Shown here piece after piece: positions 18,372 to 30,210 of a stretch of 64,000 bases of DNA. Each line of letters begins with the position of its first letter. Positions within the stretch are counted from its first letter, which is position 1. The stretch lies in assembly GCF_029223255.1 (NCBI RefSeq), contig NZ_JARHUC010000007.1, positions 305,715-369,714 on the forward strand, in the 5' to 3' direction. This stretch comes from Albimonas marina. Its GTDB lineage: Bacteria > Pseudomonadota > Alphaproteobacteria > Rhodobacterales > Rhodobacteraceae. The position numbers and the translations under genes were made by a program. Under the pieces are notes generated by a model. The model saw only the letters and a list, made by a program, of their open reading frames with translations. It did no database searches and was not told the DNA's origin.

Positions 18372-19904
18372 ATGGCAGCGATCCTGGAAATGCGCGGGAT
18401 CACCAAGGCGTTCCCCGGCGTCAAGGCGCTCGACGACGTGACGCTGTCGGTCGAGGCGGGCGAGATCCACGCCCTCGTCGGCGAGAACGGCGCCGGCAAG
18501 TCGACGCTGATGAAGGTGCTCTCGGGCGTCTATCCGCACGGCTCCTACGAGGGCGACATCGTCTTCGACGGCGAGGTGAAGCGCTTCCAGGCGATCCCCG
18601 ACAGCGAACGCGAGGGGATCGTCATCATCCACCAGGAGCTGGCGCTGGTCCCGCTCCTGTCGGTGGCCGAGAACATCTTCCTGGGCAACGAGCGCGCCCG
18701 CCGCGGCGTGATCGACTGGGGCGAGACCAACGCCCGCGCCGCCGAGCTGCTGGCCCGCGTCGGGCTGAAGGAGCATCCGGGGACGCGGGTCGACGACCTC
18801 GGCCTCGGCAAGCAGCAGCTGGTCGAGATCGCCAAGGCCCTGTCGAAGAACGTGCGGCTCCTGATCCTCGACGAGCCGACGTCCTCGCTCAACGAGCAGG
18901 ACAGCGACAAGCTGCTGGACCTGCTGGTGGAGTTCCGCCGCCAGGGGGTGACCTCGATCCTGATCTCCCACAAGCTCAACGAGATCAGCCGCGTCGCCGA
19001 CACCATCACCGTGCTGCGCGACGGGGCGGCGGTGGCGCGGCTCGACTGCCGGAACGGGATCTCCGAGGACGACATCATCCGCGACATGGTCGGGCGCAGC
19101 CTCGAGGACCGCTATCCCCCGCGCGAGCCGAAGATCGGCGAGGTCGCGATGGAGGTGCGCGGCTGGACCGTGCGCCACCCCCAGCACCCCGAGCGCAAGG
19201 TGGTCGACCGGGTCGACTTCCACGTCCGCCGGGGCGAGGTGCTGGGCATCGCCGGCCTGATGGGCGCCGGGCGCACCGAGCTCGCCATGAGCCTGTTCGG
19301 GCGATCCTACGGGCAGGACATCTCGGGCGAGGTCTTCATCGACGGCCGGCCCGCGGACCTGTCGACCGTGGGGCGCGCGATCAAGGCGGGGCTCGCCTAC
19401 GCCACCGAGGACCGCAAGGGCTACGGCCTGGTGCTGGACGACAGCATCCGGCGCAACGTGCCGCTCGCCCGGCTCGAGGCCATCGCCGACGGCTGGGTGG
19501 TCGACCGGGAGAAGGAGGCCGCGCTGGCCGAGCGCTACCGCGGCCGGCTGAACATCAAGTCCTCCTCCATCGAGCAGGAGTGCGTGAACCTCTCGGGCGG
19601 CAACCAGCAGAAGGTGGTGCTGTCCAAGTGGCTGCACGCCGACCCCGAGATCCTGATCCTGGACGAGCCGACCCGCGGCATCGACGTGGGCGCGAAGTTC
19701 GAGATCTACTGCGTGATCCGGGACCTGGCCGCGGCGGGCAAGGCGATCATCGTGATCTCCTCCGAACTGCCCGAGCTGCTGGGCGTCACCGACCGCCTCC
19801 ACGTCATGAACGAGGGCCGCTTCGTCGCCGAGATGCCGACCGCCGAAGCGAGCCAGGAGCGGATCATGTCCGCCATCATCAAGTCGAGCCGAGACGCCGC
19901 ATGA
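18372..19904 (+). CDS. gguA: Sugar ABC transporter ATP-binding protein, GguA/MmsA type
   Basis: This 510-residue protein carries two fused ABC ATPase domains, the layout of monosaccharide (RbsA/MglA/XylG) importers. The first half has Walker [10 protein letters not shown] (about 37-45) and a Walker B '[13 protein letters not shown]'; the signature is atypical ('[16 protein letters not shown]'). The second half has a degenerate Walker A ('[10 protein letters not shown]'), signature LSGGNQQK and Walker B '[14 protein letters not shown]'. Asymmetry between the halves is normal for the family. It energises uptake through GguB of the sugar delivered by ChvE. An AAGGAGCAGCC ribosome site precedes ATG 18372. 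Its stop overlaps the gguB start (ATGA), indicating translational coupling. Confidence 0.92.
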   Translation: MAAILEMRGITKAFPGVKALDDVTLSVEAGEIHALVGENGAGKSTLMKVLSGVYPHGSYEGDIVFDGEVKRFQAIPDSEREGIVIIHQELALVPLLSVAENIFLGNERARRGVIDWGETNARAAELLARVGLKEHPGTRVDDLGLGKQQLVEIAKALSKNVRLLILDEPTSSLNEQDSDKLLDLLVEFRRQGVTSILISHKLNEISRVADTITVLRDGAAVARLDCRNGISEDDIIRDMVGRSLEDRYPPREPKIGEVAMEVRGWTVRHPQHPERKVVDRVDFHVRRGEVLGIAGLMGAGRTELAMSLFGRSYGQDISGEVFIDGRPADLSTVGRAIKAGLAYATEDRKGYGLVLDDSIRRNVPLARLEAIADGWVVDREKEAALAERYRGRLNIKSSSIEQECVNLSGGNQQKVVLSKWLHADPEILILDEPTRGIDVGAKFEIYCVIRDLAAAGKAIIVISSELPELLGVTDRLHVMNEGRFVAEMPTAEASQERIMSAIIKSSRDAA

Positions 19905-21118
19905 CCGACTCCACAGCCTCCGACGCCCGCCGCGCCGACGCGCCCGAGCCCCAGATGAAGGCCTCGATGCGCTACCTGCGCCGACACCTTCGCGAATTCG
20001 GGATCCTGTTCGCGCTGATCGTGATCATGGCCTTCTTCCAGGTCGCCACCGACGGCATCCTGCTCAAGCCGGTGAACCTGACCAACCTGTTCCTGCAGAA
20101 CAGCTACATCGTCATCATGGCCATCGGCATGCTGCTGGTGATCGTGTGCGGGCACATCGACCTCTCGGTCGGCTCGGTGCTGGGCTTCGTCGGCGCGCTC
20201 GCGGCGGTGATGATCGTGCAATGGGGCCTGCCCTGGCCGGTGGCGGGCGTCCTGTGCCTGATCGCGGGCGCGCTGATCGGCATGGCCCAGGGCTACTGGG
20301 TCGCCTACTTCGGCATCCCCTCCTTCATCGTCACCCTGGCGGGGATGCTGGTCTTCAAGGGCCTGACCCTGTGGCTGCTGGCCGGCCAGTCCGTCGGGCC
20401 GTTTCCCGAGGCGTTCCGCCTGATCTCCTCGGGCTTCGTGCCCGACCTCTTCGGGGGGGAGGGGCTGAACCTCTTCTCGCTCCTGCTGATGGTCGCGGCG
20501 GCGGCGCTGGTGCTGGGGCTGGCGGTGCGCGCGCGGCTGCGCCAGATCGCGGCCGGAACGGCCGAGGAGCCGCTGGTGTTCTTCGCCGCCAAGAACCTGC
20601 TGATCTTCGTCGCGCTGGTCTGGATGGGCTGGCTGATGGCGGATTTCCGCGGCCTGCCCAACGTCTTCATCGTGATGGCGCTGCTGATCGCGATCTACTC
20701 GTTCCTCACCTCGCGCACCACGGTCGGGCGGCGCATCTACGCCATCGGCGGCAACGCCAAGGCGGCGACGCTGTCGGGCATCAACGCCAAGCGGCTGACC
20801 TTCCTGACCTTCGCCAACATGGGGATGCTCGCGGCCCTCGCCGGCGTGGTCTTCGCGGCCCGGCTGAACACCGCGACGCCCAAGGCGGGGCTCGGCTTCG
20901 AGCTCGACGTGATCGCGGCGGTCTTCATCGGCGGCGCCTCGATGTCGGGGGGCGTGGGCACGGTGATCGGGGCCGTCGTCGGCGCCTTCATCATGGGCGT
21001 GATGAACAACGGCATGTCGATCCTGGGCATCGGCATCGACTGGCAGCAGGTCATCAAGGGGCTGGTGCTGCTGGCCGCGGTGATCTTCGACGTCATGAAC
21101 AAGAAGAAGGGGGCCTGA
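19901..21118 (+). CDS. gguB: Sugar ABC transporter permease, GguB/XylH type
   Basis: This 405-residue permease has about ten hydrophobic segments. Family motifs include '[18 protein letters not shown]', '[12 protein letters not shown]' and '[16 protein letters not shown]' followed by '[15 protein letters not shown]'. These match the BPD_transp_2 permeases of monosaccharide importers; the large size (usual RbsC about 320) is typical of the XylH/GguB subgroup. The ATG at 19901 overlaps the gguA stop by 4 bp. It forms the membrane channel with GguA. The next gene begins 3 bp after its stop. Confidence 0.92.
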   Translation: MTDSTASDARRADAPEPQMKASMRYLRRHLREFGILFALIVIMAFFQVATDGILLKPVNLTNLFLQNSYIVIMAIGMLLVIVCGHIDLSVGSVLGFVGALAAVMIVQWGLPWPVAGVLCLIAGALIGMAQGYWVAYFGIPSFIVTLAGMLVFKGLTLWLLAGQSVGPFPEAFRLISSGFVPDLFGGEGLNLFSLLLMVAAAALVLGLAVRARLRQIAAGTAEEPLVFFAAKNLLIFVALVWMGWLMADFRGLPNVFIVMALLIAIYSFLTSRTTVGRRIYAIGGNAKAATLSGINAKRLTFLTFANMGMLAALAGVVFAARLNTATPKAGLGFELDVIAAVFIGGASMSGGVGTVIGAVVGAFIMGVMNNGMSILGIGIDWQQVIKGLVLLAAVIFDVMNKKKGA

Positions 21119-21121
21119 GCG

Positions 21122-22117
21122 ATGCTGCTGTCCCAGTTCCGAACCCGCGACGGCGGCGTGCAGGTGGTCGCCCGCGACGGGGCCGAGGCCTTCGCGCTCG
21201 CCTCCGACCTGCCGCTCCGCGAGCTCGCGCTCCAGGCGATCGAGCAGGGCCGGACCCTGACCGAGCTGGTCGCCGCCACCGGGTTGAAGGAGCCCGTCGA
21301 CCTCGCGCGGCTCTATGCCGAGGGGCGCCTGCTGCCCCCGATCCTGCACCCCGACCCGGCCCACCTGCACCTGACGGGCACCGGGCTGACGCATCTCGGC
21401 TCGGCCTCCACCCGCGCCACGATGCATGCGGGCGCCAAGGCGCAGGACGAGACGGACAGCATGAAGATGTTCCGCCTCGGGATCGAGGGCGGCAAGCCCG
21501 CGGACGACCGCGCGGGCGTGCAGCCGGAGTGGTTCTACAAGGGCCAGGGCGACGCGCTGATCCCCCCGGGATCGCCGCTCGACCAGCCCGCCTTCGCCGA
21601 GGACGGGGGCGAGGAGCCCGAGATCGCCGGCATCTACGTCATCGGCCCCGACGGCGCCCCCTTCCGCCTGGGCTTCGCGCTGGCCAACGAGTTCTCCGAC
21701 CACGTGATGGAGCGGCGCAATTACCTCTACCTCGCCCACTCCAAGCTGCGTCCCGCCGCGGTGGGGCCGGAGCTGCTGGTGGGCGAGCTGCCCGCCTCGG
21801 TCGAGGGCGTTTCCCGCATCCGGCGCGGGAACGAGACGATCTTCGAGCAGCCCTTCCTGTCGGGCGAGGCGAACATGTCCCACTCGCTCGCGAACCTGGA
21901 GCACCACCACTTCAAGTACGCGGGCTTCCGCCGGCCGGGCGACGTGCACGTGCACATGTTCGGCACCGCCACGCTCAGCTTCGCCGCGGGCGTGCAGACC
22001 CGCGACGGCGACGTCTTCGAGATCGAGGCCGCGCCCTTCGGCCTGCCCCTGCGCAATCCCCTTCGCGTCGCCGTCCCCGTCTCGCCCGAGCCGCGGACCG
22101 AGATCCGCGCGCTGTAA
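21122..22117 (+). CDS. gguC: GguC/AraD1-family FAH-fold enzyme, probable 2-keto-3-deoxypentonate dehydratase
   Basis: This 331-residue protein belongs to the FAH-fold group that includes GguC (AraD1 family) and is related to XylX. Recognisable stretches are 'GSASTRATMHA', 'QPEWFYKGQGD', 'ALANEFSDHVME' and 'KLRPAAVGPELL', the last resembling the substrate-loop segment of XylX-type enzymes. Given the arabinose dehydrogenase, lactonase and arabinonate dehydratase next door, the likely reaction is dehydration of L-2-keto-3-deoxyarabonate to 2-oxoglutarate semialdehyde. Function rests on context; a hydrolase role on a diketo intermediate is the alternative. The stop codon is embedded in the ribosome site of the next gene (TAAGGAG). 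Confidence 0.8.
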   Translation: MLLSQFRTRDGGVQVVARDGAEAFALASDLPLRELALQAIEQGRTLTELVAATGLKEPVDLARLYAEGRLLPPILHPDPAHLHLTGTGLTHLGSASTRATMHAGAKAQDETDSMKMFRLGIEGGKPADDRAGVQPEWFYKGQGDALIPPGSPLDQPAFAEDGGEEPEIAGIYVIGPDGAPFRLGFALANEFSDHVMERRNYLYLAHSKLRPAAVGPELLVGELPASVEGVSRIRRGNETIFEQPFLSGEANMSHSLANLEHHHFKYAGFRRPGDVHVHMFGTATLSFAAGVQTRDGDVFEIEAAPFGLPLRNPLRVAVPVSPEPRTEIRAL

Positions 22118-22126
22118 GGAGCGAGC

Positions 22127-23855
<1,729 letters not shown>

Positions 23856-23869
<14 letters not shown>

Positions 23870-24815
23870 GGCGCCCAGCGGGACCATCGACATCGCGGTG
23901 GTGGGCGTGGGCAAGATCGCCCGCGACCAGCACCTGCCGGCGCTGGCGGCCGACCCGCGCTTCCGCCTGGCCGCCGCCGCCACCCGCTCCGGCGCGGTGG
24001 AGGGGGTGGAGACCTTCGCCACGCTCGAGGCGCTGCTCGACGCCCGCCCCGACGTCGCCGCCGTCTCCCTCTGCCAGCCGCCGCAGGCGCGGTTCGAGGC
24101 GGCGCGCGCGGCGATCCTCGCCGGCCGCCACGTGATGCTCGAGAAGCCGCCCGGCCAGACGGTGGCCGAGGTGCAGGCGCTGGCCGATCTCGCCGCCCGG
24201 CAGGGCGTGACGCTGTTCGCCACCTGGCACTCCCGCCACGCCCTGGGCGTCGGCCCGGCGCGCGCCTGGCTCTCCGCCCGCAGGCCCCGGCGGGTGCGGA
24301 TCACGTGGCAGGAGGACGTGCGCGAGTGGCATCCGGGGCAGACCTGGATCTGGCAGGCCGGGGGGCTGGGGGTGTTCGATCCGGGCATCAACGCGCTCTC
24401 GATCCTGACCGCGATCCTGCCCGCGCCGGTGCGCCTGACCGCCGCCGACCTGCACGTCCCCGCGAACTGCGAGACGCCCATCGCCTGCGACCTCGTCTTC
24501 GCGGGACCGGAGGGGCTGGAGGTCGAGGCCCGCTTCGACTTCCGCTGGGAGGGCCCGCCGCGCTGGGACATCGAGGTGGAGACCGACGACGGCCGCCTGA
24601 CCCTCTCGAAGGGCGGGGCGGCGCTGGAGATCGACGGCGCGCCGCAGCCCCTCTCGGGCCCGGGCGAATACCCCGACCTCTACCGCCGCTTCGCCGAGCT
24701 GATCGCCGCGGGCGCCAGCGACGTCGATCTCGCGCCGCTGGTCCATGTGGCCGACGCCTTCCTGCTGGGTCGCCGCCTGACGGTCGAGCCCTTCCACGAC
24801 GGGGCCGCCCCGTGA
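23856..24815 (+). CDS. L-arabinose/D-galactose 1-dehydrogenase (Gfo/Idh/MocA family)
   Basis: This 319-residue oxidoreductase opens with a Rossmann GVGKIA (17-22) and carries the EKP motif (96-98, 'VMLEKPPGQTV') with a conserved 'DPGINALSIL' region, as in Azospirillum L-arabinose 1-dehydrogenase (309 residues). It oxidises the aldose C1 to a lactone with NAD(P)+. The start is GTG 23856, preceded by AAGGAGG at ideal spacing; the gene therefore overlaps the dehydratase gene by 14 bp. It is followed by a GTGA overlap with the lactonase, consistent with one oxidation module. Confidence 0.88.
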
Positions 24816-25666
24816 GCGGGGAGGCCGAGGTCTTCTGCGACCGCCCGTGCGAGCTGGGCGAGGGGCCGCTGTGGCATCCGCTCCGCTCTCAGCTGTTCTG
24901 GTTCGACATCCTCGGCCGGCGCCTGCTGACCCGCACCGAGGCCGGCCCGCAGGACTGGTCCTTCCCCGAGCACGTCTCCGCCGCCGGCTGGATCGACGCC
25001 GACCACCTGCTGATCGCGACCGAGACCGCGCTGCGTCGCTTCCACATCCCCTCGGGCGAGCATGAGCCGATCGCGGATCTCGATCACCGCGACCCCGCCA
25101 CCCGCTCCAACGACGGGCGGGCGGACCCGTTCGGCGGCTTCTGGATCGGCACGATGGGCAAGGGTGCCGAGCCGGGCCGCGGCGGCATCCACCGCTTTCA
25201 CCGCGGCGCGGTCGAGACGCTGTTTCCCGAGATCACCATCCCCAACGCCATCTGCTTCTCGCCCGACGGGCGGCTCGCCTATTTCGCCGACACGCCCACG
25301 CGGCGGATCCTGCGCGTGGCGCTCGACGCCGAGGGCTGGCCGCAGGGCGAGCCGGAGCTGTTCGTCGACCTCGCGCCCGAGGGGCTGAACCCCGACGGCG
25401 CGGTCGTCGACGCCGAGGGCGCCCTGTGGAACGCCCAGTGGGGCGCGGGCCGGGTGGCGCGCTACCTGCCCGACGGCCGCTTCGACCGCGCGGTCGCGGT
25501 GGGCGGGCGCCACGCCTCCTGCCCCGCCTTCGGCGGCGAGGGCCTGCGCACCCTGTTCGTCACCACCGCGCGGGAGGGGATCGCCGACCCCGACGCCCGC
25601 CAGGGCCTGACCTACCGCGCCGACGCCGGCGTCGCAGGTCGGCTCGAGCCGCCGGTGAAGGTCTAG
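24812..25666 (+). CDS. SMP-30/gluconolactonase-family sugar lactonase (arabinolactonase)
   Basis: This 284-residue six-bladed propeller enzyme has 'CELGEGPLWHP' with the metal-binding Glu near the N-terminus, 'RSNDGRADPFGGFWIGTMG', 'ITIPNAICFSPDG' and 'NPDGAVVDAEGALW', which supply the family's divalent-metal ligands (E, N, N, D). It opens the lactone made by the preceding dehydrogenase to the aldonic acid. The start is taken as GTG 24812, overlapping the preceding stop by 4 bp; there is no separate ribosome site, so translation is probably coupled. It is the last gene of the operon; no 2-oxoglutarate semialdehyde dehydrogenase follows. Confidence 0.87.
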   Translation: MSGEAEVFCDRPCELGEGPLWHPLRSQLFWFDILGRRLLTRTEAGPQDWSFPEHVSAAGWIDADHLLIATETALRRFHIPSGEHEPIADLDHRDPATRSNDGRADPFGGFWIGTMGKGAEPGRGGIHRFHRGAVETLFPEITIPNAICFSPDGRLAYFADTPTRRILRVALDAEGWPQGEPELFVDLAPEGLNPDGAVVDAEGALWNAQWGAGRVARYLPDGRFDRAVAVGGRHASCPAFGGEGLRTLFVTTAREGIADPDARQGLTYRADAGVAGRLEPPVKV

Positions 25667-26073
25667 GCGCGGCGAGGCGCCCCTGTCCGGAACATGATCC
25701 TGTCAGGCGGAATCTCCGGCTTGCGGCTTCGCGGGTCGTGAGCCTGCTGAGGGGGCGGCTTCCGGGGCTCGGGCGCCAAGGCGCGCCGTTGGCGATGATC
25801 GCTTGAAGCCAGCGCCTTGGCGGACGATCCGCGCCTGTCGCCCCCGCTCCGGTCGAGCCCATCGTCGATGCCCGGGCGGCGACGCGCGCGCCCGCCTCGC
25901 CTCCCCGCAACGCATCGCATTCACTGAAAACTCGATGGAACAATGCTAAGGTTCCCATGCGAGCGATGGACGGGCCCTGGTTTTCAGGCGCGCCAAGTCC
26001 GCCGCGACGCGGTCCGTGGGAGGGGCCGCGCCGCGCGCGCCGCATGTCTCTTTGGTGGGAGGACGCATTTCAG
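25667..26073. other. Intergenic region upstream of cadherin/RTX gene
   Basis: About 400 bp without a supported gene. AT content rises around 25915-25965, directly upstream of the RTX gene, and may hold its promoter, but I cannot place boxes. Short arginine/proline-rich frames here look like GC shadows. Confidence 0.4.
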
Positions 26074-28635
26074 ATGCCGCAGGACTTCGACGACTCCGAC
26101 GACGCCCAGCACGCGCGCGACGCCGCACTTGCCGGCGGCCTGCTCGCCGCGGCGGCGAGCGAGCCGCTGACCCTCTACGCCGATCCGTCCCCCGCGACCC
26201 TGCCGGAGGGCGCGCCGACCGGCACGCCCGTGACCGTCGCCAAGGCGGACGAGGCGTCGGACGGGGACGGCGCCCTCAGCTTCACCATCGCCTCCGGCAA
26301 CGTCGACCTGGACGGCGACGGCGTGCTCGCCTTCGCCATCGACGCCGACGGGGCGGTGACGGTCGCCGACCCGGACGACCTGGATTTCGAGACCCGGCCG
26401 ACCTTCACCCTCCGCCTCGCGGCCATGGATTCGAGCGGGCAGAGCGATGCGGTCGACGTGGAGGTGATCCTCTCCGACCTCGTCGAGCTGATCGGGGGCT
26501 ACGACGGCTCCACCCTGATCGGCGGTCCGGCCGACAACCTGATCCTGGGTCTGCATGGCGACGACACGCTGCAGGGCTCCGACGGCGACGACGTGCTGCG
26601 CGGGGGCGAGGGCATCGACACGGTGCGCGAGATCTCCCACGGCGCCCTCACGCTGACCGACGAGCGGCTGGTCGGGCGCGGGACCGACCTCCTCGAAGGC
26701 TTCTTCCGCGCCGAGCTGGTCGGCGCACGTCCCGATCCCGTGGTCGTCTACAACGACGTCCTCGACGCCTCGGGCTTCACGCGCGGGACGGTGCTGCTGG
26801 ACGGATACCTGGGCGACGACACGCTGATCGCGCCCGAGACCGCCGGGCTGGGCACGAACTGGACCTCCAACGTCAACCGCCTGACGGGCGACCTGGGCGA
26901 CGACTCCTTCGTCGGCGGCGCCGGGCGCGACATGATCGTGGAGACCGGCGCCGCGAGCTTCGTCGCCGGCGACGGCACGCTTCAGGGCCTGGGCGAAGAC
27001 GTGTTCTCGGGGATCGAGGCGCTGCGCCTGACCACCGACTCCGGCGACAGCCTGATCGACGTCTCCGGCTTCCGGGGCGATCGGACCTACCTGAAAGGGG
27101 GGCTGGGCGACGACGCCGTGATCGGCGGCGGCGCCTACGACGTCTACACCTCCACGCGCGCCCTGTGGAAAGACAGGAACGACGTGGTCGCCACGGGGAC
27201 CACGATCTTCGACAGCTGGACGGACACGCTGGTCGGGATCGACGCGCTGCGGCTGGTCGGCGGTTTCGGCGGCGTCCTGGACGCCTCGGCCGCGACCGCC
27301 GGCACGGTGGAGATGTCCGGCGGGCTGGGCGACGACACCTTCATCGGCAGCGACCGCAAGGTCGACTGGGTGCGGACGATGCCGTACCTCGGGGAGGACT
27401 GGAACTACACCGTCGCCGCGACCCAGCTGATCACCCGGCGCCTGGTGTCGGACGAGGTGGCGGGCACGGACACGCTGGTCGACATCGACTACGTGCGCCT
27501 GGTCGGGGGGCGGGGCGCGTCCACCTTCGACGTCTCGGGCTTCGAGGGCGAGCGCACCTTCATCCAGCCGGGCGGCGGCGCCGACACGGTGATCGGCCGG
27601 GCCGGGGGCGTCGACCGGGTCGTGGCCTATTCCGAGCTCGACATGACGCTGACCGACGACCAGCTGCTGGGGCAGGGGCCGGTGTCGCTCCGCAACGTCG
27701 AGGAGGCCGCGCTGTTCGCGCTGGCCGGGGACGTGGTCTTCAACGCCGCCCAGTTCACCCGCGGCCCGGTGTTCCTGACCGGCGGCGCCGGCGACGACGT
27801 CCTGCGCGGCGGCGCGTCGAGCGACGAGCTGACCGGCAACGCGGGGAACGACACGCTGTTCGGCGGCGCGGGCTGGGACATGGTGGTCCAGGCCGGCGAC
27901 GTCGACATGGTCCTGACCGACGCGACGCTGACCGGCGTGGGGACCGACGAGCTGCACAGCATCGAGCGGGCGCACCTGACCGGGGGCCTGGGCGACAACA
28001 CGCTCGACGCCTCCGCCTTCACCGGGGCGATGGTCATCCTCGAGGGCGGATGGGGCGACGACCGGCTGGTCGGCCGGGCGGCGCGGCCCGACGCGGTGCA
28101 GGCCAGGGGCGACGTCGACTTCGTGCTGACCGACGACACGCTGACCGGACTGGGAACGGACGCGCTGGTCGACATCGACCAGGCGCGCCTCTACGGCTGG
28201 TCGGGAAGCAACACCTTCGACGCCTCCGCCTTCACCCGGGGCGAGGTGCGCATCTACGCGGGCGCGGGCGACGACGTGCTGGTCGGCGGACAGGCCTCGG
28301 ACCGCCTGTTCGGCGACGTGGGCGCCGACGTCTTCTGGCTGCTCGACCCCGCCTGGGAGCCCGACGAGATCGACTTCGAGCCGGGCGAGGACGCGCTGCG
28401 CCTCTCCGCCGCCGGCTTCTCGGAACTGCCGACGGGGACGCTCTCGCCGGACCGGCTCTTCGTCGACGCCGCCCCGACCGGCGGCGCGGCCGCGCTGATC
28501 TACGACACGGCCACGGGCGCGCTGAGCTACGACGCCGACGGCTCGGGCGCCGCCGCGGCCGTCCGGATCGCGACGCTGCGCGACGCGCCGGCGCTGGAGG
28601 CCGCGGACATCGCGGTCGAGACCTTCCTGATCTGA
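26074..28635 (+). CDS. Cadherin-like/RTX secreted protein with seven long repeats
   Basis: This 853-residue protein has a short Asp-rich N-terminus, a cadherin-like domain (about residues 25-140, 'DLDFETRPTFTLRLAAMDSS') and then about seven repeats of 70-110 residues. Each repeat runs from a 'VLTDxxLxGxGTDxL' strand through 'IExARLxGG' and 'DASxFT' to a 'GGxGDDxLxG' calcium loop. The C-terminus ('ADVFWLLDPAWEPDE...' to 'LEAADIAVETFLI') resembles M10-type RTX tails that carry type I secretion signals, and has a close copy at 42105-42649. ATG 26074 is preferred, with GGGAGGA 11 bp upstream; ATG 26044 is an alternative without a ribosome site. There is no signal peptide, protease motif or transporter nearby. 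Role: secreted calcium-binding surface protein. Confidence 0.8.
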   Translation: MPQDFDDSDDAQHARDAALAGGLLAAAASEPLTLYADPSPATLPEGAPTGTPVTVAKADEASDGDGALSFTIASGNVDLDGDGVLAFAIDADGAVTVADPDDLDFETRPTFTLRLAAMDSSGQSDAVDVEVILSDLVELIGGYDGSTLIGGPADNLILGLHGDDTLQGSDGDDVLRGGEGIDTVREISHGALTLTDERLVGRGTDLLEGFFRAELVGARPDPVVVYNDVLDASGFTRGTVLLDGYLGDDTLIAPETAGLGTNWTSNVNRLTGDLGDDSFVGGAGRDMIVETGAASFVAGDGTLQGLGEDVFSGIEALRLTTDSGDSLIDVSGFRGDRTYLKGGLGDDAVIGGGAYDVYTSTRALWKDRNDVVATGTTIFDSWTDTLVGIDALRLVGGFGGVLDASAATAGTVEMSGGLGDDTFIGSDRKVDWVRTMPYLGEDWNYTVAATQLITRRLVSDEVAGTDTLVDIDYVRLVGGRGASTFDVSGFEGERTFIQPGGGADTVIGRAGGVDRVVAYSELDMTLTDDQLLGQGPVSLRNVEEAALFALAGDVVFNAAQFTRGPVFLTGGAGDDVLRGGASSDELTGNAGNDTLFGGAGWDMVVQAGDVDMVLTDATLTGVGTDELHSIERAHLTGGLGDNTLDASAFTGAMVILEGGWGDDRLVGRAARPDAVQARGDVDFVLTDDTLTGLGTDALVDIDQARLYGWSGSNTFDASAFTRGEVRIYAGAGDDVLVGGQASDRLFGDVGADVFWLLDPAWEPDEIDFEPGEDALRLSAAGFSELPTGTLSPDRLFVDAAPTGGAAALIYDTATGALSYDADGSGAAAAVRIATLRDAPALEAADIAVETFLI

Positions 28636-28788
28636 TTTCGCAGCGCCCCCCGGCCTTCGGTTCCGCCGCCGTTCATATCCAGTGTCGTCTGCTCCGCGCG
28701 CGCCGTGGGGCGGCGCATCTCTCCGACTCGCGCGTGGTCATCCGGCGCCCGGGGAGCGGGGTTCGCGGGGGAACAGGGAGGCTTTCCC

Positions 28789-30057
28789 ATGACGCTGCAG
28801 TTCATAGGCACAGATTCCGACGGGTTCACGCCTGCCGGCAACGGCGACATGGTCGTGGTGGTCGCAAGCGGACGCCTGTCGATCCAGGGGTTCGGCGACG
28901 CCTTCGACTTCGCCGGGCTCAGCTCGGTCTCGCTGGTCGTCCTGGGGTCGATCTTCTCCGAGGACGGGGATGCGGTCAGCTCGGACGGCGGATCCAGCGC
29001 GCTCAAGGTCACGGTCGACCCGGGAGGCAGCATCACCGGAGCCAGCGACGGGATCGAGCTGAACGGCAACAGCCATGTCGTGATCAACCACGGCCTGGTC
29101 CAGGGCCTGAGCGACGCCGCGGTGCAGATGCTGGGCGCAAGCAGCAAGGTCACGAACTTTGGGACGATGGCGGCCAGCCGCGGCGTGATCATGGACGCGG
29201 CCGACGGACAGGTCGTCAACCACGGCCTCATCCACGGCGTCACCTCGGTCGGCGTCTCCCTGTCGACGGGCGGGTCGCTCCTGAACACAGGGATCATCAC
29301 CTCGGCGGCGGTGGCGGTGGTGATGAGCGGGCCGGAGGGCACGCTGCGCAACAGCGGCGAGATCTCGAGCCTCGGCGCCAACGCCTTCTCGGGCTCCACC
29401 GGGATCGACGTCGTGCAGAACTCCGGCCTGATCGCTGGCGATGTCGCCCTCGGGGACGGCGCGGACCTGCTGCGCAACAACGGCGGGCGGATCGTGGGCG
29501 ACGTGGATACGGGCGCCGTCGCCGACAAGGTCCTGAACCGCGACGGCTCGATCGACGGCGATCTCCTCCTCGACGACGGCAACGACCTCTACCGGGGCGG
29601 CAAGGGCTCGACGGTCGAGGGTCGCATCCTGGCCGGAGAGGGCAACGACACCGTGATCGGCGGCGACGGCGAGGACGTGGTCGAGGGCGGCGGCGGCTTC
29701 GACCGGCTGTTCGGCAAGGCCGGCGACGACGTGCTCAAGGGCGGCTCGGGCGAGGACCTGATCGTCGGCGGCGGCGGCGACGACGAGATGACCGGCGGCT
29801 CCCAGGCCGACGTCTTCCGCATCGGCCGCCATTCCGGCGACGACCTGATCACCGACTGGACCGACGGCGAGGACGTGCTGAACCTGCGCGCGCTCAACAT
29901 CGATATCACCACCTCGGTCGGCGACGTGAAGGCCGCCTCCCAGAACCGCGCGGGCGGCGTGGTCATCATCGACCTCGACGCGCTGGGCGGCGACGGCAGC
30001 CTCGAGATCACGGGCTGGAACGTGAACCTGATGGGCTCCTCGGACTTCATCTTCTGA
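28789..30057 (+). CDS. RTX protein with N-terminal beta-solenoid repeats
   Basis: This 422-residue protein has an N-terminal beta-solenoid (about residues 20-270) built from roughly 20-residue turns such as 'VVINHGLVQGL', 'VVNHGLIHGV' and 'LLNTGIITSA', then four to five RTX nonapeptides (about 285-345, 'GGDGEDVVEGG', 'GKAGDDVLKGG', 'GGGGDDEMTGG') and a C-terminal domain 'SGDDLITDWTDGEDVLNLRA' onward, probably the type I secretion signal. ATG 28789 has AGGGAGG 8 bp upstream. Part of its C-terminal sequence recurs as a decayed fragment near 53475-53560. It lies 153 bp after another RTX gene, and both probably share one exporter encoded elsewhere. Confidence 0.8.
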   Translation: MTLQFIGTDSDGFTPAGNGDMVVVVASGRLSIQGFGDAFDFAGLSSVSLVVLGSIFSEDGDAVSSDGGSSALKVTVDPGGSITGASDGIELNGNSHVVINHGLVQGLSDAAVQMLGASSKVTNFGTMAASRGVIMDAADGQVVNHGLIHGVTSVGVSLSTGGSLLNTGIITSAAVAVVMSGPEGTLRNSGEISSLGANAFSGSTGIDVVQNSGLIAGDVALGDGADLLRNNGGRIVGDVDTGAVADKVLNRDGSIDGDLLLDDGNDLYRGGKGSTVEGRILAGEGNDTVIGGDGEDVVEGGGGFDRLFGKAGDDVLKGGSGEDLIVGGGGDDEMTGGSQADVFRIGRHSGDDLITDWTDGEDVLNLRALNIDITTSVGDVKAASQNRAGGVVIIDLDALGGDGSLEITGWNVNLMGSSDFIF

Positions 30058-30064
30058 GCCCGAC

Positions 30065-30107
30065 GGGCGGGCGCGGGGACCGGTCAGACCCGGCCTCCCG
30101 CCCGCCC
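30065..30107 (+). terminator. Possible hairpin terminator after RTX gene
   Basis: GGGCGGGC at 30065-30072 can pair with GCCCGCCC at 30100-30107, directly after the stop codon at 30057. The 27-base loop is long and there is no U tract, so the evidence is weak. Confidence 0.3.
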
Positions 30108-30210
30108 TCTGCGGCATTTCCTCAGGCCGGTCTCGAGTGTTGGCCTCGCCGCGGATATGGCGTTAGTCATTGAATGTGATGCGTAAGGAAATCGGAGGTC
30201 GCTGGCGATC

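Noticed and set aside
25667..26073. Possible transposase remnant upstream of the cadherin/RTX gene
   Set aside because: No transposase motif (DDE, HUH or serine/tyrosine recombinase) could be read in any frame.
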